Part shown: one piece after another, positions 54,826 through 64,000 of the stretch | How positions within the stretch are numbered: position 1 is the stretch's first letter | How the letters are laid out: each line of letters opens with the position of its first letter | From: Dipteris shenzhenensis | Lineage: Eukaryota > Polypodiophyta > Polypodiopsida > Gleicheniales | Length of the DNA stretch: 64,000 nucleotides | NCBI GenBank assembly: GCA_047967505.1 | Contig: CM106540.1 | Strand: one strand, 5' to 3' | The notes under the pieces: generated by a model | The model's input: the letters and a program-made list of their open reading frames with translations, nothing else | The model's database searches: none | Told to the model about the DNA's origin: nothing | Program-made: the position numbers and the translations under genes

Positions 54826-55200
54826 GAATTCACTTTATTTCCATGTCAAAAAAGTTTTAACTTCTCATCCCAAACTCATGTATCTACATTGTTTGATATG
54901 TTTTTGAAGGATCTAAAATACATCTCAACTTGAATTGAATATGTAAAATTTACCTTATTTCTATATTAAAAAGGTTTAAACTTCTCACCCCAAACTCTCA
55001 TGTATCTACATTGTTAGATGTGTTTTTGAAAGATCTAAAATACATCTCAACTTGAATTGAATATGTAAAATTTACCTAAGGGAGATGTTGCCCAAAACTC
55101 TCATGTATCTACATTGTTAGATGTGTTTTTGAAGGATCTAAAATACATCTCAACTTGAATTGAATATGTAAAATTCACCTAAGGGAGATGTTGCCCAAAA
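54826..55200 (+). repeat. Three-copy tandem repeat (about 103-120 bp unit)
   Basis: CTCATGTATCTACATTGTT (near 54,876, 54,997 and 55,100) starts three units, each followed by TTTTTGAA.GATCTAAAATA, CATCTCAACTTGAATTGAAT and ATGTAAAATT. The spacing is about 120 and then 103 bases, the later junction having AAGGGAGATGTTGCCC instead of the TTATTTC...TTCTCA piece. Confidence 0.85.
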
Positions 55201-55600
55201 ACCATTGCAAATTGCACAAAGCATCTTGAACAATATGAAGCTATTAGAAGCTTTAAGATTTATCCATGGTATTATTGAAATCCTTACATCTTGTGTTTTT
55301 TTCCTTTTCTTTGCATTAATCTACTTAGTATTCTTAGCGATGGAAATGTATATTGTAATAAGTATTTGGGTGTCTATAATTTTCACACCAAGCCAATAGT
55401 TGGACAGAAGGGAAAGAATAAATCGTTTTAAGATTTGCCAAGCAATCTCTATCTTCAAGCTACTTGTTATGGACATTTTATTAACTTTTAAATCAAGCGA
55501 GCTTATGAACAGAATATGAACTATGATATAATAGAACAAAATGCAAAGCAAAAGTAGTACTCCCCAAATCTTGGTTAAACATACAATCCAGTTGATTGTC

Positions 55601-56142
55601 CTTTTGCACATTGACATTGGAGAAAATTGATCATGACAATTTCTTTGTAGGAAAGAGGGGTAAGGTCTTGAGTCCTTGCATTCTCTTAGCCAAAGAGAGG
55701 AAAGGAGATGATAGATTGGAAACTTTGAGAGAGAATCATCAACCATCAAAATCTTTCATCTCTCATAACCATCAAAATCTCTCTCATCTCTCATCAACCA
55801 TCAAAATCTCTCATCTCTCTCATCTCTCATCAACCATCAAAATCTCTCATCAACCATCAAAATCCCTCTCATCTCTCATCAATCATTAAAATCTCTCATC
55901 TCTCATCATCCATCTTTCTCTCTCATCTATCATCAACAACCTCTCATCTCTCATCAAAGGAGATAGATTGGAAACGTTGAGGGAGGATCATCAACCATCA
56001 AAATCTCTCATCTCGCATCAACCATCAAAATCTCTCATCTCGCATCAACCATCAAAACCTCTCATCAACCGTCTCTCTCATCTCTCATCAACCATCTCAT
56101 CTCATCTCTCATCATCAACCATCTCTCTCTCACCTCTCATCA

Positions 56143-56182
<40 letters not shown>

Positions 56183-57370
56183 ACCATCTCTCTTTCACCT
56201 CTCATCAACCATCTCTCTCTCTCTCTCTCTCTCTCATCAACCATTTCTCTCTCTCATCAACCATCTCTCTCGTCAACAAAATGCACAGCAAAAGTAGTGC
56301 TTCCTAAATCTTGGTCAGACATACAATCCAATTGCTTGTCTTTTTGATCATTGACATTGGAGAAAGTTGATCATGACAATTCCCTCGTAGGAAAGAGGGG
56401 TAAGGTCTTGAGTTCTTGCATTCTCTTAGCCAAAGAGAGGAAAGGAGATGATAGATTGAAAACGTTGAGGGAGGATCATCAACCATCAAAATTTTGCACA
56501 TTGACATTGGAGAAAATTGATCATGACAATTTCTTTGTAGGAAAGAGGGGTAAGGTCTTGAGTCCTTGCATTCTCTTAGCCAAAGAGAGGAAAGGAGATG
56601 ATAGATTGGAAACTTTGAGAGAGAATCATCAACCATCAAAATCTTTCATCTCTCATAACCATCAAAATCTCTCTCATCTCTCATCAACCATCAAAATCTC
56701 TCATCTCTCTCATCTCTCATCAACCATCAAAATCTCTCATCAACCATCAAAATCCCTCTCATCTCTCATCAATCATTAAAATCTCTCATCTCTCATCATC
56801 CATCTTTCTCTCTCATCTATCATCAACAACCTCTCATCTCTCATCAAAGGAGATAGATTGGAAACGTTGAGGGAGGATCATCAACCATCAAAATCTCTCA
56901 TCTCGCATCAACCATCAAAATCTCTCATCTCGCATCAACCATCAAAACCTCTCATCAACCATCTCTCTCATCTCTCATCAACCATCTCATCTCATCTCTC
57001 ATCATCAACCATCTCTCTCTCACCTCTCATCAGCCATATCTCTCTCTCTCTCTCTCTCTCACCAACCATCTCTCTTTCACCTCTCATCAACCATCTCTCT
57101 CTCTCTCTCTCTCTCATCAACCATTTCTCTCTCTCATCAACCATCTCTCTCGTCAACAAAATGCACAGCAAAAGTAGTGCTCCCTAAATCTTGGTCAGAC
57201 ATACAATCCAATTGCTTGTCTTTTTGATCATTGACATTGGAGAAAGTTGATCATGACAATTCCCTCGTAGGAAAGAGGGGTAAGGTCTTGAGTTCTTGCA
57301 TTCTCTTAGCCAAAGAGAGGAAAGGAGATGATAGATTGAAAACATTGAGGGAGGATCATCAACCATCAAA
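55601..57370 (+). repeat. Tandem duplication of an approximately 890-bp unit within the array
   Basis: Unit 1 (55,601-56,490) and unit 2 (56,491 to about 57,370) each start TTTTGCACATTGACATTGGA, pass through CTTTGTAGGAAAGAGGGGTA, a long CATCAACCATCAAAATC array, then GTCAACAAAATGCACAGC and ATCTTGGTCAGACATACAAT, and end with a second TTGACATTGGAGAAAGTTGA block. They match nearly base for base, apart from (CT)n length. The offset falls from 890 to 880 across the units because a (CT)n run is shorter in the second. Confidence 0.9.
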
Positions 57371-58256
57371 ATTTCTCTCATCTCTCTCATCTCTCATCAA
57401 CCATCAAAATCTCTCATCTCATCAACCATCAAAATCCCTTATCTATCATCAACCATCTCTCATCTCTCTCATCTCTCATCAACCATCAAAATCCCTCATC
57501 TCTCATCAACCATCAAAATCTCTCTCATCTCTCATCAACCATCTCTCATCTCTCTCTCTCATCTCTTTCATCTCTCATCAAAGGAGATGATAGATTGGAA
57601 ATGTTAAGGGAGGATCGTCAACCATCAAAATCTCATCTCTCATCTCTCATCAACCATCAAAATCTCTAATCTCTCATCAACTCTCTCATCAACCATCTCT
57701 CTTATCTCTCATCATCAACCATCTTTCTCTCATCTCTCATCAACCATCTCTCTCTCTCTCTCTCTCTCTCATTAACCATCTCTCATCTCTCATCTCTCAT
57801 CTCTCAACCATCTCTCATCATCAACCATCTCTCTCATCTCTCATCTTCAACCATCTCTCATCTCTCATCAACCATGTCTCTCTTATCAACGATCTCTCTC
57901 TCTCTCATCATCAACCATCTCTCTCTCTCTTCTCTCTCATATTAACCATCTCTCTCTCATCTCTCATAAACCATCTCTCTCTCTCTCTCATCTCTCATCA
58001 TCAACCATCTCTCTCTCTCTCTCTCTCATCTCTCATCATCAGCCATCTCTCTCTCTCTCATCTCTCATCTCTCATCTCTCATCATCAATCATCTCTCTCA
58101 TCTCTCATCAACCATCTCTCATCTCTCATCAACCATTTTTCTCTCATCTCTCATCATCAACCATCTCTCTCTCATCTCTCATCATTAACCATCTCTCTCA
58201 TCTCTCATCTCCAACCATCTCTCTCTCATATCTCATCAACCATCGTGCTCTCTCTC

Positions 58257-58287
<31 letters not shown>

Positions 58288-58440
58288 ATCAACCCTCATC
58301 AACCATCTCTCTCTCTCTCTCTCTCATCTCTCAACCATCTCTCATCATCAACCATCTCTCTCTCATCTCTCTGTCTCTCATCAAACATCTTTCTCTCATC
58401 TCTCGTCATCAACCATCTCTCTCTCATCTCTCATCATCAA

Positions 58441-58475
<35 letters not shown>

Positions 58476-58508
58476 ACCATCTCTCTCTCTCTCATCTCTC
58501 ATCAACCA

Positions 58509-58552
<44 letters not shown>

Positions 58553-58743
58553 ACCATCTCTCATCTCTCATCAACCATCTCTCTCCCATCAACCATCTCT
58601 CTCTCTCATCAACCATCTCTCTCTCTCTCTCATCAACCATCTCTCTCTCATTTCTCATCACATCAACCATCTCTTTCTCATCTCTCATCATCAACCATCT
58701 CTCTCTCTCATCTCCAACCATCTCTCTCATCTCTCATCATCAA

Positions 58744-58784
<41 letters not shown>

Positions 58785-58785
58785 T

Positions 58786-60390
58786 CATTCATAAGTGCAA
58801 AAGCCTTTCAAGTGCTCCACGATATTAAATTTCAAAGAAGGGGAAAGCCCTAAATGTGTGGGCTTGCAATGTGAGGCCAAAAAGCTTGGTTGCTGTGCAT
58901 AACCTATTGGCTATATCAAATCTGAGGTGTTTGTCCAAGTTTAAGTTGGGAAAATGGTGGGAAAATAAAGGGGAAAGGTTTGGCACTGCACGATGACATG
59001 CCATTAAGAACAAAACATTACATTGCTTGTTACACATAAAGTTTTCCTTCTCCAAGCCGGTAAGCAAAGGACAAAAATGTTCATGCTATTATTTTGGTGC
59101 TACTTGTGAAATCGTTGCATTGCATTACGAGCTAAATGTCTCTTCCTAGTCAAAGCTATCCTCCTGTTCTATGAGGAGACATATATGCAATAGCTTGGAA
59201 GGAAGCGATAAATTTTTATCCTATGTGTAAACCTTAATTTGTGAGTGCAATTTTTTAGGTTTATCCACAATGGTGCACCTTTGACCCCTTGTTTATGTGC
59301 AAAGTTTACATTAGTAAGAAAATCATCATTGCCACCCCAGAAGAAAGGCCTAACCGTGAGAGCATATTGAACGGCCTTCATGATATCCAAAATCAAAAGG
59401 GATGGAAAATTAATGGCAATGTGATAGAACGCGTCTCCAATACAATGCTATCGATATGCAACTTGTAAACTTTGACGATTTTGTAAAACAATGAATTCCT
59501 TAAAGTGTATGATTAGGAGATATAAACTTGGGAATGGATAGCCACGTTATTTGATTGCATAATCAAGACATCTTCATCTTTAGCATCGGTGTTGAGAATC
59601 CTCCATAGTGTCAGCAAGTTGCAACTCATCCTCCAAAAATTTGTATCCTTTAGAGTCATTGTGCTCAAATGCCCATGCAACAAACCAAAGGATGATTTTA
59701 GAATGTCATCATGGTTGTCATAGATAAATCAAAGGGTTAGATACAACCTAGGTTAGTGTAATTTTTATTTCCCATTGTGTGGGTGCCACATGACCTTATC
59801 CCAATGCTAGGAACTCATAGGGTAGGTCCACTCCTTGCAACCCTTCCACCTATAGCTCTAGGGAGTGCCTTGCCCATCATATCCTTGAATCAAGTCGTAA
59901 CTACCCACATCTAGGTTGTTGCACATATGTTTGAAATGATAGTTTTTAAGGGATTCCATGTACTAATTCTACTCCAAGTGTTCCCATAGATTGGATAATA
60001 TGTACCACCTTCTTGAATTTGTGCGCACATCCTTGAATATATTAGAAATTTTCATCCTGCCTTGATTACCTAGGCAAAGCAATTATAGCTTCTTGCCTCC
60101 CTTTAGGGCAATGGGTTGGATATAATCCAACAAGCTTATTGAGCGAAACAGATTTCTCAGAATGGTTGGATATCCAAGCTGCACCTTCTATGTTATACAT
60201 TGCTTTTTTGGATGATGAATGCACCAACTGCCACTATAGTCAAAGATTTCTTTGTCCAAAACAAAGGCCAAGAAAGTGAGGTAAGCTAGGCACTTTAACT
60301 CTATATGCTCTCATCCTACAATGGGGTCCTTTTATCACTCATTGCGGCTAGGAAGAGGAGGTAGGAGGTTTGGGGGTTAAAGGTCACTGT
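58786..60390. other. Spacer without recognisable gene
   Basis: Frames on both strands, for example 59,169-59,396 minus, contain no motif I know. The text has moderate complexity and no clear repeat. It may hold the U3 part of the Copia LTR near its right side. Confidence 0.4.
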
Positions 60391-60399
60391 GCCTTAACC

Positions 60400-60549
60400 C
60401 CGGTTATGTACAATACTCAAACACATATATAAATGAATGAAAAAGAAGATTAGGGTGGTTCTGCACCCACCAAAACTTGTGTGGCTCTCTGTCTCCCTCT
60501 CTCTCTCTCTCTCCTTCTTCTGTTCTTGCTTCCGTTAAGAGCACTCTCA
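60400..60549 (+). repeat. End of the 5' LTR of a Copia element
   Basis: A TATA box (CATATATAAATG, 60,424-60,435) is followed by a (CT)n run (60,490-60,512) and the terminus AGCACTCTCA (to 60,549), just before a primer-binding site. The start of the LTR cannot be placed because its partner lies beyond the window. Confidence 0.65.
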
Positions 60550-60551
60550 AC

Positions 60552-60567
60552 TGGTATCAGAGCCCGG
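60552..60567 (+). other. Primer-binding site of the Copia element
   Basis: TGGTATCAGAGCCCGG follows the LTR end by two bases and fits the initiator-Met tRNA primer. A leader of about 1.4 kb without coding content separates it from gag, which is long for a Copia element. Confidence 0.87.
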
Positions 60568-61990
60568 GTGATCTAGCTAAGCGTGTGTGAATGCTTGGAA
60601 GCTTAGCAGCTCTGTGGGAGGAAGGAGAAGCTCTGTGGGAAGCTTTGTGGGTGACTTTACTTGCATTCGAGTGTGCAGAGACCTTGGAGGAACATTTGGA
60701 AAAGTCACTTTGGCTTTGCGAAGTGGTTTTGAGAGCCTATTAAGTGGTTTGAAAGAAAAAGTCGTTTTTTGAGCTTTTCCCTGTTCCGTTCGATGACAGA
60801 GACTCCGTATTGACTTGTAGAGGCAACTATTGCTTGCTTTTGGTGTCCACATTACTTCAGGAGCCTGGAAACACCTTCATTCCTGAATCTGGGATCATTT
60901 CATTGGATTTCTGAGTCACTGTGTCAGTTCCTGCGTTTTTTGCCCGGGTGTTGGAACTCAAGTTTGGAGCAACCATTTGCAGATCTGTCAGTTCTGGTGG
61001 ACTCAGGAGGTCCTAAAACTTCTATGTTGCTCATCATTCGCACTCCGGTGGAGTTTACAAACAGCTCTGTTTGAAAAAACGTTTTTCAACCCGTGTGTTG
61101 GACCCAGTGATTGAGACCACGGTTTCCAAAACCGTCTGTCCCATTGCGTTCCGGATGCCCAAAAACCCCTACCTATCAGTTCTTGCACGATTCGGTGAAG
61201 GATTTTCAGAGTTATAGATCTCTGTGTATTCGATTCCGTCTCTCTGTTATGCATTTTTTCATACTAAGGTTTTGAAAACTTAGATTTATGCCACATGGCA
61301 GTGGATAAGTGTTGACTCCCATTTCTCACTCATCGGTTGGGATTTTGGAGTTCTGGCAGAAGAGAGATATTTGCAGATTTTTTTGTTGAGTCCGATTATG
61401 CAATGGCGCCCATGTTTTGAGGCATCTCAGGTTCTATTTTCAGTAGCGCTCATTACTGTGGGACTATGATTTCTTGAGCATACCTTATGCAGTTCACTCT
61501 AGTTGCAGTTTGAGTAGTGTGCGCTCATTCGTGGTATGCATTGGGTTGCAGTGGATGATTTATAGGCCATTTAGATGCATTGCGGTCCTTGTTGGATGCG
61601 CTGATAGGCCCAAATTGCCTTGTGGGATGCTATTTTTTATGGACGCTTTGCACATGGATGCTATTTTATGCTGAGGGACAGCTTTGACACATTGCTGGTG
61701 ATGCACTGATAGTGCTATGCTCTCTTGGATGAGATATTATTGATGCATATGCCAGTGGACGGTGTTTATGCTTGAGTCATTTGGCACTTATTGGCATTTT
61801 CTTTTGGGTCAGATTTGCTCATATGGATGCATAGTATATGCACATGAGTCAGATGCATCTTTTGATGCTTTGAGCTTTGAGTTTTGGTGATATTTCACTC
61901 TATTGTGGCATACACATTTGGGTGCACTTGGTATTTGGTGTGATTCTCTCTTGCAGGCACTAGCATTTGGGATTTTGCTTTATTTGCATC

Positions 61991-64000
61991 ATGGCATCCT
62001 CTTCCATGCCTGAAAAGGAGTTTTTCAGCATTAAAAAGTTTGATGGGACAAACTTTTCTTTGTGGAAAGAACAAATAAGGGATGTGCTTATTCAAAAGAA
62101 GCAGATTAAACCCTTGGCAGGGATTGAAGCTAAGCCTGCAAATATGTCTGAGGATGATTGGAATGAGTTGGATGCATTAGCAAAGTCTACTATTAGACTT
62201 CATCTTGCAGAGTCAGTTTATTTCATAGTAGTAAATGAGCAGACTACAGAAGATTTGTGGAAGAAACTGTGTGCCACTTATGAGAAGGAAACTGCCTCTA
62301 ATAAAGTTTACCTCATGAAGAGGTTGTTTGAGCTGCAGATGAAGGAAGGGGTCTCCATTGCTTCTCACTTGAATGAATTTAATATTATTTTCAGCCAGCT
62401 TTAGGCTCAGAAAATGAATTTTGATGCGGAGAGTAAGGCAATATTTCTCTTATGTTCATTGCCATCCTCATGGGATACCTTCCGTACAGCTGTCAGTAAC
62501 TCTGCACCTGGTGGAGTACTGAAATTTGATGATGTTGTGGGTAGCTTGTTGGCCGAGGAGATTAGACGGAAGTCTATGGATGGCAACAAGCAGGATGCAG
62601 CCTTAAATGTGCAAAGGGGCAGATCACAGTTCAGGGGGAAGTCCCAAGAAAGAGGGAAGTCTCGTAGCAAATCCAGGGCACGGAACATTGAGTGTTACCA
62701 CTGTGGCAAGAAGGGCCATATGAAAAAGGATTGCTACAAGCTGAAAAGAGAGCAAAAGGATAAGAAAAAGAATGCAAATTGGGGTGCAAATCAAAAGGAA
62801 GAGAGTCCAAGGGAGGACAAAGGAAAAGTGAAGATCGAGGAGATCAATGCAGTCACACATAATAGTGACAATGATGTTTTCTTCATGTCTACTTTATCTG
62901 CAGAGTTGCTTATCACTTCAGATGATGCATATTCCCAGGATTGGATTTTGGATTCTGGTGCTTCATTCCATGTTACTCCCCATAGGGAATGGTTCTCCAC
63001 TTATGATAGTGGAAAGACAGGTTGTGTGCATCTTGGAAATGACTATGCATGTGACATAGTGGGAGCACGTGACATAAAGTTTTCTTTTGCAAATGGGTCT
63101 GCATTTGTTTTGAAACATGTGAGACATGTGCCTAAGCTGACCAAGAGTCTTATTTCAGTGGGTCAGCTAGATGATGCTGGTTTTCACATCAATTTTGGCT
63201 TTCAAAGTTGGAAAATTCAGAAGGGCTCTATGCTTTTGGCCAGGGGTGCCAAGTGTGGGACTTTGTATCCCTTACATGTATCAGGGGTATTTGATCATGT
63301 TGTTGCAATAACCGAGCAGCCAAGCACTTCTTTGTGGCATTGCAGGTTGGGGCACATGAGCCAAAATGGAATGAAACTCTTATGCCGTTTGGGTTATGTA
63401 CCGCATTTGAGTTTCTCTGATTTTGAATTTTGTGAGCATTGTCTCTATGGGAAGCAGACTAAATCAGCCCATAAAAGAAGGGGAAAGAAAGAGTTTGAAA
63501 AGCTTGATTTGGTGCATTCAAACGTATGTGGTCCCATGCCTACACAGTCATTAGGCGGGGCTGAATACTATGTGACATTCATTGATGATGCAACTAGGAA
63601 AGTGTGGGCTTATGCTATAGCTCGGAAGAGTGATGTGTTCCAGGTATTTCAGAAATGGCTGGCCTTGGTTGAGAATCAGTCAAGTAGAACGCTTAAATGC
63701 CTACGGACTGATAATGGTGGAGAGTATCTCTCTCATGACTTTCAGCATTTCTGTGATACACGTGGGATTAAGAGGGAGCTCACATCCCCTCGTACTCCAA
63801 AGCAAAATCCAGTTGCAGAAAAGATGAACCATACCATTCAATTAAGGTTGCAATGCATGCTTTCCAATGCAAGTCTTTCTGGTGGTTTTTGGGCTGAGGC
63901 AATGAAGACTGCAGTGCATGTGATCAATAGATCACCTAGTAAGAGTTTGGATGGTGGTATTCCTGAAGAGGCATGGAGTGGCAAGAAGCCCTCTTACTCT
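61991..64000 (+). pseudogene. Copia gag-pol, one nonsense codon, running off the window
   Basis: The frame starts MASSSMPEKEFFSIKKFDGT and reads to the window end with one stop, TAG at 62,402-62,404 (after IIFSQL). Gag has FSLWKEQIRDVLIQKK, LWKKLCATYEKE and LFELQMKEGVS, then a zinc knuckle CYHCGKKGHMKKDC (62,693-62,734). The protease motif is DWILDSGASFHVT (about 62,940). Integrase has its zinc part (LWHCRLGHMSQNGM ... CEHCLYGKQT) and the core. There the usual HSDVCGP reads HSNVCGP (Asn codon 63,521-63,523), while RTDNGGEY and the Glu in VAEKMN remain. RT and RNase H lie beyond the edge. The nonsense codon and the Asp-to-Asn change make autonomy unlikely; the copy is otherwise young-looking. 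Confidence 0.9.

Larger units (their letters stand above)
54505..58785 (+). repeat. Pyrimidine-rich (TC)n / CATCAACCATCTCTCT simple-sequence array
   Basis: Segments 54,505-54,720, 55,735-56,275, 56,625-57,155 and 57,360-58,780 consist of (CT)n runs and variants of CATCAACCATCTCTC and CATCAACCATCAAAATCTC on the plus strand. The strand is strongly pyrimidine-biased. It has long open frames of Ser, Leu, His and Ile only because the repeats lack stops; none is a gene. The array is interrupted by short unique segments and by the tandem duplication described separately. Confidence 0.92.

Noticed and set aside
54505-57370. Spaced repeats as a CRISPR array
   Set aside because: The genome is a plant nucleus, and the repeats are simple-sequence text with no regular unique spacers.
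54471-58853. Long Ser/Leu/His/Ile-rich frames on both strands
   Set aside because: They come from (CT)n and CATCAACCATC repeats, which lack stop codons in several frames. No complex protein sequence is present.
60552-60567. TGGTATCAGAGC sequences as tRNA genes
   Set aside because: Only the tRNA 3'-end complement is present, right after LTR ends; no cloverleaf surrounds it. They are primer-binding sites.

Overview
The window is nuclear DNA of a land plant with a large, repeat-rich genome. The evidence is one split gene for a CURT1-type thylakoid membrane protein with a 5.3 kb intron, one single-exon plant-type ankyrin-PGG membrane protein gene, and many plant retrotransposon and CACTA transposon remnants whose primer-binding sites begin TGGTATCAGAGC (complement of initiator-Met tRNA). 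The lineage cannot be fixed from sequence alone. A LINE with a vertebrate-L1-like ORF1 and a transposase-like family I associate with animals make a seed-free plant such as a fern or lycophyte plausible, but that is inference. I see no rRNA, tRNA or CRISPR.

Layout. 1-2.3 kb: 3' end of a chromodomain Ty3 element and a candidate LTR. 2.3-3.4 kb: GC-rich, TATA-bearing noncoding repeats. 3.4-9.34 kb: a near full-length but decayed LINE (ORF1, endonuclease, reverse transcriptase, Cys/His tail, (CTTT)n end). 9.35-11.4 kb: small retroelement scraps. 11.45-18.9 kb: a nest in which a Ty3 LTR and gag are cut by a LINE, and the LINE is cut by a 2.9 kb gag-only LTR element with a perfect 5-bp target duplication; an inverted fragment of the first LTR follows. 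19-20.6 kb: diverged repeats. 20.68-27.84 kb: the CURT1 gene, with repeats and a truncated LINE in its introns; its last exon and 3' UTR recur as a decayed copy at 28.85-29.16 kb. 29.2-33 kb: mostly noncoding, with a gag scrap and one unassigned ORF.

33.3-43.4 kb is a transposon cluster. It holds a decayed transposase-like gene of a family I cannot name, then two CACTA transposase genes in opposite orientation, then an internally deleted CACTA derivative. Related 45-bp termini and AGACGCG-rich subterminal repeats mark CACTA ends at about 36,557 and 43,428. 45.5-47.9 kb is the intact ankyrin-PGG gene, with a TATA box 73 bp upstream and a partial duplication of its 3' end. 48-51 kb is AT-rich. 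51.1-54.4 kb carries Ty3 gag and protease scraps on the minus strand. Between them lies a TATA/telo-box transcription-unit candidate whose putative intron holds two strong hairpins. 54.5-58.8 kb is a pyrimidine-rich simple-sequence array containing an approximately 890-bp tandem duplication. From about 60.4 kb to the window end lies a Copia element with an almost open gag-pol frame.

The only genes likely to serve the host are CURT1 (curving grana margins in the chloroplast) and the ankyrin-PGG protein (membrane-associated signalling). The rest is a layered history of insertion, inversion and decay.
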